Source of the DNA: Bacteroidales bacterium UBA2712
Lineage (GTDB): Bacteria; Bacteroidota; Bacteroidia; Bacteroidales; Paludibacteraceae
Length of the DNA: 56,285 bases
Direction of reading: 5' to 3'
Assembly: GCA_002354055.1 (NCBI GenBank)
Contig: DEKW01000014.1
Coordinates: 1-56,285 of the forward strand
A program made the translations under genes and the position numbers. The notes under the pieces are model-generated. The model saw only the letters and a list, made by a program, of their open reading frames with translations, ran no database searches and was not told the DNA's origin. How positions within the stretch are numbered: position 1 is the stretch's first letter; every line of letters begins with the position of its first letter. Positions 1 through 8,431 of the stretch are shown here, piece after piece.

Positions 1-1766
1 TCCTCGATACGCGTACCACGTTGCAACTTGACGGTCACAGACAGACGACCGTTATCCTGCTCCTGCATGAAGTCCGTACCGATCTTGCCTGCAAAGACAG
101 GGATCAGAGAGGCAGCAAAGAACGCAATGAGGATAAGGAAGGTGAGCACCTTGTGGCGCAGACACCAACCCAGCGATTTGGCGTAATACTCGTCAATAAT
201 ATCCAATCCCCGCACCACCGTACGCTCGTACCAGCCTTTCTTGCCTGCCTCGTCGTCCACGAGATTGCCTTGCTCATCGACGTGCACTTTCTTGGCTTTC
301 AGCAGTTTGGAGCAGAGCATAGGCGTGAGCGAGATAGCCACGAGGGTAGAGGTACAGCAGACTACCGTCACTATCCATCCGAGCTCGTGGAACATGATTC
401 CCGCCATGCCGGAGAGCATGGTCAGCGGCACGAATACCACTACAAGCACCAGAGTCGTCGCGATAACGGACACCCAGACCTCGTTGGTAGCGTAGATAGA
501 CGCCTCATGCGGATCCTCGCCACGCTCCACGTGACGGGTGATATTCTCCAGGACGACAATCGCGTCATCCACCACCATACCGATCGCGATGGTGAGCGAA
601 CAGAGGGAGATGATATTGAGCGACGAATCCGCCAAACCGAGGTAGATGAACGCCACAATCAGGGCAATAGGAATAGTGACACCGATAATGATAGTAGCAC
701 GCCATTTGCCGAGGAAGAAGAGGACGACGAGCACGACGAAGAGGAGGGCGTAAAGCACCGACTCTTCGAGGGAGTTGATGGAGTTCTGGATATTCTCCGA
801 GGAGTCGTAGATCTTCTCTATCTTCACATCCGTAGGCAGCTGTTTCTGTATCTTCGCCAGTTCGGCACGCACGTCGCGGCAGACCTGCACGGTGTTGGCT
901 CCTGTCTGCTTGGCGATGATCAGACGCACCGCCTCACGACCGTTGGTCTTCTCGTCCAGCGAAAGGTCCTTGATAGTATCCTTGACCGTCGCGATATCGC
1001 GGATGAAGACCTGCTGACCTTGCGGCGTCATGGCAACCATCAGGTTCTCGATCTCCGAGGACTCGATATATTCGGACCGAACCTGCATCTGGTATTGCTC
1101 CTGCGGCATCTTGATCGTACCGGAAGAGAGGTTGAGGTTGTTCGCCGTAACGACTTGACCCACCTGCTCCAGCGTGATGCCGTACGCATCCAGTTTCTGC
1201 TGGTCGATATTGACATACACATAGCGGTCCGGCGCACCCGAAAGCGAGATATTTCCGATACCGTCAATATGGTTCAACTGCGGCACCACCTCGTCGTTGA
1301 GGATCTTGTCCAGACCCGCATAGGTCTCATCCGCCGTGATGGAGTACTGGCAGATAGGCATCGAACTCGTGGAGAGTTTGAAGATCACCGGCTTGGCGCA
1401 GTTGTCCGGCAGGTTGTTCGCCGCCATATCCACGAACGAACGGACGTCATTGACGGCTTCGTCCATATTAGCACCCCACTCGAGTTCGAGCTCCACGACG
1501 GACATATTATCCTTGGACTGCGAAGTGATGTGTTTGAGGTGATCGACGGAGGTCAGGGCATTCTCCATGATCTTCGTCACGTTGGTCTCCATCTCGCTCG
1601 CCGATGCGCCCGGATAGGTGGTCATGACCGTGATATACGGCGGATCCATCTCCGGGAACTGGTCTATCGGCAGTTTCAGGAAACTGTATATACCGATCAC
1701 GATCACCGCCACAAAGATCAGGGCGGTCGTTACCGGTTTTTCGATTGCTGATTTATATATAGCCAT
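1..1766 (-). CDS. RND efflux pump permease, N-terminal part (runs off window)
   Basis: AcrB/MexB-type inner-membrane pump subunit driven by the proton gradient. The start codon is at 1766 (protein begins MAIYKSAIEKPVTTALIF) and about 588 codons lie in the window; the C-terminal half is beyond the left edge. Visible: first membrane helix, the porter-domain text after GASASEMETNVTKIME, and the TM4 proton-relay pair in GMVVDDAIVVLENI. It is the last visible gene of an operon with TetR, TolC-like porin and adaptor, 141 bp after the adaptor. The substrate cannot be read from sequence. The family call is firm; the hydrophobe/amphiphile (HAE) rather than heavy-metal class is inferred from the N-terminal similarity to AcrB. 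Confidence 0.95.
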   Translation of the reverse strand, partial: MAIYKSAIEKPVTTALIFVAVIVIGIYSFLKLPIDQFPEMDPPYITVMTTYPGASASEMETNVTKIMENALTSVDHLKHITSQSKDNMSVVELELEWGANMDEAVNDVRSFVDMAANNLPDNCAKPVIFKLSTSSMPICQYSITADETYAGLDKILNDEVVPQLNHIDGIGNISLSGAPDRYVYVNIDQQKLDAYGITLEQVGQVVTANNLNLSSGTIKMPQEQYQMQVRSEYIESSEIENLMVAMTPQGQQVFIRDIATVKDTIKDLSLDEKTNGREAVRLIIAKQTGANTVQVCRDVRAELAKIQKQLPTDVKIEKIYDSSENIQNSINSLEESVLYALLFVVLVVLFFLGKWRATIIIGVTIPIALIVAFIYLGLADSSLNIISLCSLTIAIGMVVDDAIVVLENITRHVERGEDPHEASIYATNEVWVSVIATTLVLVVVFVPLTMLSGMAGIMFHELGWIVTVVCCTSTLVAISLTPMLCSKLLKAKKVHVDEQGNLVDDEAGKKGWYERTVVRGLDIIDEYYAKSLGWCLRHKVLTFLILIAFFAASLIPVFAGKIGTDFMQEQDNGRLSVTVKLQRGTRIE

Positions 1767-1907
1767 ATCGCGCTGGCTATCCTCGTAAGCGCCACAAAAC
1801 TCCGTTTTATGGGTAGTTACTCGGATGCCCTCGCTCTTCGGTCCGCACGCGCTACGTTAGCGTACGTCCCGAGGGGGAGAGCCCTCTTAGCCAGTAAGAG
1901 GTCTTTA
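1767..1907 (-). other. Intra-operon spacer with stem-loops
   Basis: On the minus strand this 141-bp gap between adaptor and pump genes contains a perfect 7-bp hairpin (CCTCTTA/TAAGAGG, about 1883-1901) and a second hairpin around CGCTA-ACG-TAGCG (about 1851-1863) flanked by further partly complementary arms. No T-run follows either stem, so a simple terminator is unlikely. It may set the adaptor/pump ratio, but that is inference. Confidence 0.4.
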
Positions 1908-2921
1908 TTATTTTACAATATTGACTTTGACGCCATCGACGAGTTTGTGCTGGCCGGTAGTGACGACCTCTACGCCGGGAACGATCTCCGGGGCGAGGAT
2001 CTCTATATCCTGGTCAAAACGCTGACCGAGGGTGACGGCTACGCGTTTGGCGCGTCCGTCCTCCACGACGAACACATAACGGTCATTCGCGCCGACGAGT
2101 TTCTCCACCGCCTGATAAGGGATGATGAGAGCGTTCGCTTTGCCCAGACCGATGGTCGTCGTCACGTACATACCCGGACGCAAGAGGTTCCTGGAGTTCG
2201 GGATGACGATCTTACATTGGAAGGTATGAGACGACGGATCGATAGTCGGATAGACCACCTCTACCGTCGCCGGGAAAGTCTGACCCGGATAGATCTCCGT
2301 CGCGAGCGTCAGCTTCATACCGGCTTTGAATAGCGGGAAATAGGTCTCCGGGATAGCGACGAGCGCTTTGAGGCGGTCCAGCTGGGTAAGAACGAGTATC
2401 GGCTGACCGCCGTAGAGCTCCCCGTCCTCGTAGTTCTTGGCGGAGATGACGCCTGCAAACGGTGCCTTGACATAGGTGTTGGTCTCCAGGAACTCCAGCT
2501 GCTCCTTGGTGGAGTTATACTGGGTCGTGATCTGGTCATACTGCTGCTGGGTAGCCGAACCGGTCTTGAGCAGCATCTCTATACGGTTCTTCTCGATAGT
2601 GAGGTTCGCCATGGAGATCTTCGTAGTCTTGTACTGGGTCTGGTCCATGCGCACGAGGTCGCTGCCGGCAGACACACGATCGCCCACCTCACGGTAGATA
2701 TGCTCGATCTTGCCCGTCAGAGAGGGTGCCACGTTCTGGGTGATATAACCTTGAAGGTTCGTCGAGACGGATATCTCACGCTCGATCTCGCGGGGCTGGA
2801 GGACGGTGGTGCGGACTTGCTCTACGCGTTCCTCTTCCTGGGTTGCTGTTTCTTTGGACTTGCCGCACGCCATGAGGGTCAGGGCAGCAAGGGAGTAAAT
2901 AAAAATCTTTTTCTTAGCCAT
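1908..2921 (-). CDS. RND efflux periplasmic adaptor (membrane fusion lipoprotein)
   Basis: Periplasmic adaptor that links an inner-membrane RND pump to an outer-membrane TolC-type channel. I chose the ATG at 2921 because it gives a compact lipoprotein signal (MAKKKIFIYSLAALTLMACG, lipobox LMAC); an in-frame ATG at 2948 would add nine residues. The body has the typical order: lipoyl/barrel-sandwich half (APSLTGKIEHIYREVGDRVSAG), coiled-coil hairpin, second lipoyl half (VKAPFAGVISAKNYEDGE), beta-barrel and membrane-proximal domain. It lies between the TolC-like and pump genes on the same strand. Confidence 0.93.
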   Translation of the reverse strand: MAKKKIFIYSLAALTLMACGKSKETATQEEERVEQVRTTVLQPREIEREISVSTNLQGYITQNVAPSLTGKIEHIYREVGDRVSAGSDLVRMDQTQYKTTKISMANLTIEKNRIEMLLKTGSATQQQYDQITTQYNSTKEQLEFLETNTYVKAPFAGVISAKNYEDGELYGGQPILVLTQLDRLKALVAIPETYFPLFKAGMKLTLATEIYPGQTFPATVEVVYPTIDPSSHTFQCKIVIPNSRNLLRPGMYVTTTIGLGKANALIIPYQAVEKLVGANDRYVFVVEDGRAKRVAVTLGQRFDQDIEILAPEIVPGVEVVTTGQHKLVDGVKVNIVK

Positions 2922-2970
2922 AAAGGCACGATTAACTTCGTTCTTCATATTGAGTAGTATTTTTTTTCGA

Positions 2971-4314
2971 TTATTTATTCAAAAACTCTTCGAGTTCGGA
3001 CTGCGCGTTGATCAGGGTGAGCATCGCCTGTACATAGGTCGATTGCGCATTGATGAGGTCGTTGGAGGCGTTGGTGAGCTCGATATTCGACGCTGCGCCC
3101 CATTTGAATTTCTCCGTGGAGGAGTTGAACACGCGCTGAGTGACCTCGATATTATCCTTCTCGTTGAGGTAGGTCTCGTAGGCGTTGGTGAGGTCGAAGC
3201 AGAGCTGGCGGTACTGGATCTCGAGGTTTCCCGAGGTCTCGGAGAGGGTATTTTTCGCCTCCTCGAGCGCGATCTTCTTCTCCACCACTGCCGCGGCGCG
3301 CTTACCGGACGACCAGAGCGGCATCTTGACGGTCACCTGTACGACGTTCGGAGGCGTCATACGCATACCTCCTTCGCCGTAGTACTTCTGGTTCTGGTAG
3401 TTATAGGCGAGCGCCACGGTCGGTCCGTATGCCCAGCCTGCCATGTGGACGTTGCGTTTGGCTAGTTCGACCTGTTGCTGGAGAAGCTGGTAGTTGAGGT
3501 TATTCTCGATGGCGAAATTCTGGCTCAGGAGATTCAAAACGCGCTCAAGGGAAAGCACCTCGTCCATATTCTCCGTAAGCACGAGTTCGGTCTCTACCGG
3601 CACGTTCAGCAGCACCTTGAGGCTGTTGGTTGCGAGTTCGACGTTTCGTTTCTGGGCATTGATATTATTCTTGAGGGTATTGACACGGACGCGTATCTGG
3701 TCGGCAGAGGTCTGCTCGGCCGCCCCGACGTTGACGGCATCCTGGGTCATCTGCTCGAGCCCCTGGATATTGACGAGGCTGGAGTCCAGAAGACCGGTGA
3801 TGCTTCTAAGCGCCAGAACGGACACATACGCACTCATGACGCTGCTGCGCAGTTCGTTCTCGGATTTCTCAAGAGCGATCTTCTTCATCTTGATCGCCAC
3901 GTTATTAAGCAGTGCCCCGACGATCCCCTGACCGTTGATACCTACCGTAGCCGTCACGCCCAAAGCGCCGACGTTCGGCATGTTGATCTTCACATCGTTG
4001 CCCATCATGGACAGCGTGGCGCTATAGCCCAGATAGTTGCTATAGGAGTAACTACCATCCACCGAAGGCAGCATCGCTGCGATCGTCTGCCAACGCTGTG
4101 CGTAGGCTTCCTGCACCGCGAGGGATGCGTTTTTGAGGGTTCGGTTCTGCTTCACCGCAAAATCCTGCGCCTCCTTGAGCGAGAGGCGCAACAATGCCGG
4201 CACGCTGTCCTGCGAACGTTGCGCACTACGCGTCGCCGCCATCACGTGGTCCTCTGCCATTACCGCTGTACTCGTCACGAGCAGCACGGTCATCATAAAA
4301 ATAAGTTTTTTCAT
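2971..4314 (-). CDS. TolC-like outer membrane efflux protein
   Basis: 447 aa outer-membrane factor of the tripartite pump. A cleavable signal peptide (MKKLIFMMTVLLVTSTAVMA) precedes two OEP repeats rich in long amphipathic helices (for example LSLKEAQDFAVKQNRTLKNA and LQQQVELAKRNVHMAGW), the usual TolC architecture and near the usual family length. The stop is 49 bp from the chosen adaptor start and the start is 2 bp from the TetR stop, so all four genes should be one transcript. Confidence 0.92.
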   Translation of the reverse strand: MKKLIFMMTVLLVTSTAVMAEDHVMAATRSAQRSQDSVPALLRLSLKEAQDFAVKQNRTLKNASLAVQEAYAQRWQTIAAMLPSVDGSYSYSNYLGYSATLSMMGNDVKINMPNVGALGVTATVGINGQGIVGALLNNVAIKMKKIALEKSENELRSSVMSAYVSVLALRSITGLLDSSLVNIQGLEQMTQDAVNVGAAEQTSADQIRVRVNTLKNNINAQKRNVELATNSLKVLLNVPVETELVLTENMDEVLSLERVLNLLSQNFAIENNLNYQLLQQQVELAKRNVHMAGWAYGPTVALAYNYQNQKYYGEGGMRMTPPNVVQVTVKMPLWSSGKRAAAVVEKKIALEEAKNTLSETSGNLEIQYRQLCFDLTNAYETYLNEKDNIEVTQRVFNSSTEKFKWGAASNIELTNASNDLINAQSTYVQAMLTLINAQSELEEFLNK

Positions 4315-4316
4315 AT

Positions 4317-4916
4317 TCAGTTGTATAATTTTAATCCTTCCTCGGAAAGCACGCCGCGGACGAAGACGTCCATCGCCGTATGCCCCAACTGGTGCATGTT
4401 GTGCCCGTGGCCTTCGATCACCTCGAAATCCCGAATGGCATCGCTGTGAATCTTGGCAAAGAGCACCGCTACTAATTCTATATTAAGGTTCGCGCGCACG
4501 AGGCCCGCCTGCTGACCCATCTCCAGATAGCGCCGGATGTATTCCTTCTGGGTCTTGAAGCAATTTATCTGAAACTGCGCAAACTGCCGGGGGTAGTATT
4601 TCTTGAGGTCATAGACCAACTGCGGCACGCGACGCACGTCGTTCTTCTCCGCCTCCTGATGCTTGATGAACTTCGCTACAAGTTGCTTGAAATCACCGGT
4701 CTTGAGGAGACCTTCCATCTTCGATGCCATGTAGTCGATGTTAGCCTGCAGCAGCTGCTCCACCAGCTCATCCTTGGACGCGAAATAGACGTAGAATGTC
4801 TTCTTCGACATGCCTAACTCATGGCATATATCGTCGATGGAGACGCTACGGATTCCGAGGCGAAAGAACATGTCGCCTGCCGTCTTGATAATATTACATT
4901 TTTGATCGTCTGACAT
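4317..4916 (-). CDS. TetR/AcrR-family transcriptional regulator
   Basis: 199 aa from the ATG at 4916. N-terminal TetR helix-turn-helix: GDMFFRLGIRSVSIDDICHE followed by LGMSKKTFYVYFASKDELV. A longer frame starts at 4967, but that would place the promoter -7 box (4937-4944) inside the gene, so 4916 is preferred. First gene of the efflux operon, so it probably autoregulates the pump genes and responds to a pump substrate through its C-terminal domain. Known family; ligand unknown. Confidence 0.9.
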   Translation of the reverse strand: MSDDQKCNIIKTAGDMFFRLGIRSVSIDDICHELGMSKKTFYVYFASKDELVEQLLQANIDYMASKMEGLLKTGDFKQLVAKFIKHQEAEKNDVRRVPQLVYDLKKYYPRQFAQFQINCFKTQKEYIRRYLEMGQQAGLVRANLNIELVAVLFAKIHSDAIRDFEVIEGHGHNMHQLGHTAMDVFVRGVLSEEGLKLYN

Positions 4917-4936
4917 ATTTTTTTCAAAAACGGCTG

Positions 4937-4967
4937 CAAAGGTACGACTTTTTTTTGATATATGCAA
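4937..4967 (-). promoter_or_regulatory. Promoter of the efflux operon (-33 and -7)
   Basis: Minus strand: -33 TTGCATATATCAAAA (4953-4967) and -7 TACCTTTG (4937-4944), with 20 nt between TTG and the -7 box. Transcription would begin about 15-20 nt before the ATG at 4916. Matches the Bacteroidota consensus. Confidence 0.85.
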
Positions 4968-5035
4968 GAAAAATGGAAACTTTTTTCACTTTTACAGTTT
5001 CCTTGTAAACTACAGATTGCAATATACCCCTTACG

Positions 5036-5068
5036 CGCATCTAAGGGGAGGGGTTAGGGATTAGGGGT
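5036..5068. repeat. C/G-rich CCCCTAACCCC-type repeat
   Basis: Plus strand reads AAGGGGAGGGGTTAGGG then ATTAGGGGT. The complementary motif (CCCCTAACCCC followed by CTTCC) recurs at the right end of the window, and a related palindrome lies inside the gene at 19868-22585. It appears to be a dispersed intergenic repeat; function unknown. Confidence 0.5.
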
Positions 5069-5097
5069 AAAAAAAAGAGCCTCACGAAGAGGCTCTT
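5069..5097 (-). terminator. Intrinsic terminator of the 5119-6000 gene
   Basis: Minus strand: 9-bp stem AAGAGCCTC/GAGGCTCTT with loop TTCGT, followed by a run of T (A-run at 5069-5076 on plus). It ends the secreted-protein gene before the G-rich repeat and the efflux promoter. Confidence 0.9.
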
Positions 5098-5118
5098 GGG
5101 TTTGTAGGGACAGGTTGG

Positions 5119-6000
5119 TTAGCGAACCTGTGCGCCCTGAAGGTTGAACATCTTGCCGTCACGTACTACGTAAACAACGCCGTCCACAATTACCTTCTGT
5201 ACATTCTCCTGAAGGAGGATATTCTCGATGCCCTGACCGGACAGACGGGTCAGCTGAGCACCTTGTGCGATCTCATAGTAGTCCTTGGTACCCTCTTGGT
5301 TCTGGGTGTGGGTGAGGTTACCAACTACCAATACGCGGTCGTGCTCTGCGAGAGCAGCGCCATCCTCAGCCGAGCATTTAGCGCGGTAAGCTTGGATGTT
5401 ACCATAAGTCGAAGTGATGTCGTCATTCAGCCAAACGGTTACGTTTCCATAAGTAGCATCATACGGAGTCTTGATGCTGGCGATGTAGCAAAGAACCGCT
5501 ACTTTCTCGGTACCGCCGACTTCGAGAGCCTGTGCGCGTGTATAGGCATCTACTGCACCGATGGTATCCAGCGTCGTTCCCTCACCAGATCCTTCTCCAA
5601 GGGTAATGGTAATCTTGGCGAAACGAGCCTGCGAAGCAAGATCCGATACCGACCATTCGTTAGCACCTACCGCAATCTGAGGATCCAAACCGCCGTCCTT
5701 AGGAGTACCACTAACTATACCAAACTCAAAATTCAGTTGCTTGATATTCTGCTCTGCAGAAATCGTAACGTTTGAATGAGCAAAAGCGGTCAAGCAGAAG
5801 CCTTTATTTTGACCTTTGTTAATAGAGATAGTCACACCGTCCTTAACTGCGAGCACCTCGCTACCCGGACTTGCAGCTCCTTGTTTGGTAACAATAGTCG
5901 GATCTTTAAAATCAATTGAGTCCAAAACGACAACAATGTCATCCGCAAAAATCGGCAGTGCAAACAGCACGACTGCTACGAAAGAGAAAAATTTCTTCAT
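5119..6000 (-). CDS. Secreted protein with short Bacteroidales C-terminal tail
   Basis: 293 aa. Signal peptide MKKFFSFVAVVLFALPIFA. I do not recognise the central region. Residues about 150-240 (AYTRAQALEVGGTEKVAVLC to ERVLVVGNLTHTQ-like text) resemble an OB-fold-like exported domain, tentatively. The C-terminus VQKVIVDGVVYVVRDGKMFNLQGAQVR (split here: IVDGVVYVV, then DGKMFNLQGAQVR) is a tail seen also on the LRR protein ending at 19868, suggesting a shared sorting or anchoring signal. Single gene, own promoter at 6088-6119 and terminator at 5069-5097. Confidence 0.75.
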   Translation of the reverse strand: MKKFFSFVAVVLFALPIFADDIVVVLDSIDFKDPTIVTKQGAASPGSEVLAVKDGVTISINKGQNKGFCLTAFAHSNVTISAEQNIKQLNFEFGIVSGTPKDGGLDPQIAVGANEWSVSDLASQARFAKITITLGEGSGEGTTLDTIGAVDAYTRAQALEVGGTEKVAVLCYIASIKTPYDATYGNVTVWLNDDITSTYGNIQAYRAKCSAEDGAALAEHDRVLVVGNLTHTQNQEGTKDYYEIAQGAQLTRLSGQGIENILLQENVQKVIVDGVVYVVRDGKMFNLQGAQVR

Positions 6001-6087
6001 GATTTGAAAAGTTTTAAAGATTAAATAAAAAAATTAGTTAATATATGTTCTATAACATAAATATTTTCTATATTTCCATTTTCGGTG

Positions 6088-6119
6088 CAAAATTACAAAT
6101 TTATTTTGATATGTGCAAA
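6088..6119 (-). promoter_or_regulatory. Promoter of the 5119-6000 gene, sharing its -33 with the divergent promoter
   Basis: Minus strand: -33 TTTGCACATATCAAAA (6104-6119) and -7 TAATTTTG (6088-6095), spacer 20 nt. The same dyad read on the plus strand is TTTTGATATGTGCAAA and provides the -33 of the response-regulator promoter. Confidence 0.8.
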
Positions 6120-6135
6120 TTTTTTTGTACCTTTG
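6104..6135 (+). promoter_or_regulatory. Promoter of the sigma-54 response regulator
   Basis: Plus strand: TTTTG at 6104-6108 and -7 TACCTTTG at 6128-6135, spacer 19 nt. It places the transcript start downstream of an apparent upstream ATG at 6045 and so supports the ATG at 6165 as the real start. Confidence 0.8.
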
Positions 6136-6164
6136 TGCCGTTTTTTAGTAAAAAGACCAAAAAG

Positions 6165-7325
6165 ATGGCAAAACTGTTAATTATAGACGACGAGCGCGGG
6201 ATACGTAACACGCTTCGCGAGATACTTGCCGACGAGGGGTATGAAGTAGAGGTGGCTGAGAACGGCAAACAAGGTCTGGAGATGGCGCAGGCAAAGGCTT
6301 ACGACCTGATTTTCTCGGATATCAAGATGCCGGAGATGGATGGTATGGAAGTACTCGCGGCACTCAAGAACGCAGACGAACCTGCCGATTGTCCCGTAGT
6401 GATGATTACGGGTCATGGGGATGTAGAGACGGCAGTACAAGCGCTGAAAGCCGGTGCGTATGATTTTCTGGTCAAGCCGCTGGATCTGAACCGCATCTTG
6501 ATCACGACGAAGAACGCCTTGGAGTCCAAGAACCTGCGGCAGGAGACTAAGCAGCTTCGCAAGAAAGTAGCCGCGAAAGGTGCGACGATGGTGGGCGAGA
6601 GTGCTGCTATCCAACGCGTGCGCGAGATAATAGATAAGGTGGCGCCGACGGAGGCTCGAGTGCTGATTACCGGTCCGAACGGAACGGGTAAAGAGGTGGT
6701 GGCGCACCTTATTCACGAGAACTCCGCGCGTGCAAACGGTCCGATGGTAGAGGTCAACTGCGCTGCCATCCCGAGTGAGTTGATCGAGAGTGAGTTGTTC
6801 GGACACATGAAAGGTTCGTTCACGGGGGCCGTCAAAGACAGAGCGGGCAAGTTCGAACAGGCTGACGGCGGTACGTTGTTTCTGGACGAGATAGGCGATA
6901 TGAGTCTGGCGGCGCAGACCAAAGTGTTGCGGGCGCTGCAAGAGAGCGAAATCACGCGTGTGGGATCCGACAAAGCCATCAAAGTGAACGTGCGAGTACT
7001 GGCGGCAACGAACAAAGACCTGCAAAAAGAGATTGAAGCAGGCAATTTCCGCGAGGACTTGTTTCATAGGCTCAATGTTATTCCTATCGCCGTTCCTGCG
7101 CTGAACGACCGCATCGAAGATATTCCGCTGCTGGTTAGCCATTTTGCAGAACAGATCTGCGGCGAACAAGGTATCGCGGTGAAAGAGTTTGAGCCGGCGG
7201 CCATCAAGGCGCTGCAGCAGATACAATGGACAGGAAACATCCGCCAGCTGCGAAATGTTGTCGAGCGGTTGATTATCCTCGCCGGGCCGAAGATTACCAA
7301 AGAGGACGTCGAGGCGTACGCATGA
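6165..7325 (+). CDS. Sigma-54-dependent response regulator lacking a Fis DNA-binding domain
   Basis: 386 aa NtrC-type protein. Receiver domain with acidic pocket D8/D9 and phospho-acceptor D52 (IFSDIKMPEMDG), then a AAA+ sigma-54 activation domain: Walker A GPNGTGKE near residue 171, sigma-54 contact loop GSFTGA near 217 and Walker B GGTLFLDEIGD. It stops right after the AAA+ lid (NIRQLRNVVERLIIL...EDVEAYA), with no C-terminal Fis helix-turn-helix. From memory, similar HTH-less regulators occur across Bacteroidota, so this is probably not a truncation. Its ATG overlaps nothing upstream; its stop overlaps the recF start (ATGA), so the two are translationally coupled. No histidine kinase is adjacent. 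Confidence 0.9.
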   Translation: MAKLLIIDDERGIRNTLREILADEGYEVEVAENGKQGLEMAQAKAYDLIFSDIKMPEMDGMEVLAALKNADEPADCPVVMITGHGDVETAVQALKAGAYDFLVKPLDLNRILITTKNALESKNLRQETKQLRKKVAAKGATMVGESAAIQRVREIIDKVAPTEARVLITGPNGTGKEVVAHLIHENSARANGPMVEVNCAAIPSELIESELFGHMKGSFTGAVKDRAGKFEQADGGTLFLDEIGDMSLAAQTKVLRALQESEITRVGSDKAIKVNVRVLAATNKDLQKEIEAGNFREDLFHRLNVIPIAVPALNDRIEDIPLLVSHFAEQICGEQGIAVKEFEPAAIKALQQIQWTGNIRQLRNVVERLIILAGPKITKEDVEAYA

Positions 7326-8431
7326 TCTTACAATCCCTAAATATTCTCAATTATCGCAATATCCGCGAGGCGAGTTTGGAGTTTGGAGACAAGCTCAACT
7401 GCTTCGTGGGGCTGAATGGTCAGGGCAAGACGAATGTGCTGGACGCGATTTATCTGCTGAGTTTTGCGAAATCGGCTTTCACGAGTCAGGATAGTCTGAA
7501 TATCACCCACGGCGAGGAGATGGCGATGGTGCAAGGGGTGTATAATGGTGGAATGATGACCATCTCTTGCGGATTGAGAAGGGGCGTGAAGAAGCAGTTT
7601 CGGAAGGACAAGAAGGATTATCCGCGACTGATAGATCATATCGGACTGATTCCGCTGGTTATGATTAGTCCGGCGGATCAGGATCTGATAGAAGACGGTT
7701 CGGATGAGAGACGGCGGTTCATAGACGTTGTGATTAGCCAACTCGACCGCAAGTATCTGGATTGCCTAACTACCTATAATGCCTTGCTCAAGCAGCGCAA
7801 CGCGTTGTTGAAACAATACTCCGAATCCCCCGAACCGCCGCATGACTTGCTGGAGGTTTTGGAATGGCAGATGGTTGAGCCGGCGCAATATATCTTTAAT
7901 GCCCGGACGGAGTTTTTTGAGAGGTTTAAGCCACATTTTGAGGCCGTCTATAAGCGGATAGCCGGAGAAGAAGAAATACCGGTACTTCGGTACGTAAGCC
8001 AGCTTCAGGACCGGGATTTACGCGAAGCGTACGTACGCACGAGGCAACGGGATCTGATACTCGGATGGACGAGTCAGGGGATCCATAAAGACGATCTGGA
8101 GATGAAACTCGGCGAGTTCCCTTTGAAGCAAGTCGGGAGTCAAGGTCAGCAGCGGACATTTGTGCTGGCGATGAAATTGGCACAGGCTTTGTACCTAGGA
8201 GGGGGAACGGATAACGGGTTACCGGTTACGGGGCAGAAGCCTATTTTGCTGTTGGATGATATTTTTGATAGATTAGACAGCCAGCGTGTGGAGCGGATTG
8301 TGGAGATGGTGCAAGGAGAGGAGTTCGGTCAGATTTTTATCACCGACACCGACCGGCAACACCTGACGGAGATATTAAAACCTAACGAGAAGGCGAAGAT
8401 TTTTCACGTAGAAAATGGTCAAATTGCGTAA
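7322..8431 (+). CDS. recF: DNA replication/repair protein RecF
   Basis: 369 aa, near the usual family length. SMC-like ATPase that loads RecA at gapped DNA with RecO and RecR. Walker A is GLNGQGKT at residues 30-37 and Walker B is LLLDDIFDRLD near residue 312; the ABC signature region is GSQGQQRTF. The start at 7322 (MILQSLNILNYRNIRE) is the family-typical N-terminus and sits in an ATGA overlap with the response regulator. It overlaps the next gene by 17 bp. Confidence 0.95.
   Translation: MILQSLNILNYRNIREASLEFGDKLNCFVGLNGQGKTNVLDAIYLLSFAKSAFTSQDSLNITHGEEMAMVQGVYNGGMMTISCGLRRGVKKQFRKDKKDYPRLIDHIGLIPLVMISPADQDLIEDGSDERRRFIDVVISQLDRKYLDCLTTYNALLKQRNALLKQYSESPEPPHDLLEVLEWQMVEPAQYIFNARTEFFERFKPHFEAVYKRIAGEEEIPVLRYVSQLQDRDLREAYVRTRQRDLILGWTSQGIHKDDLEMKLGEFPLKQVGSQGQQRTFVLAMKLAQALYLGGGTDNGLPVTGQKPILLLDDIFDRLDSQRVERIVEMVQGEEFGQIFITDTDRQHLTEILKPNEKAKIFHVENGQIA

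Noticed and set aside
21..1751. Long plus-strand open frame (576 codons) over the efflux pump gene
   Set aside because: It is the antisense of the RND pump gene; its product is low-complexity His/Arg/Asp text with no domain.
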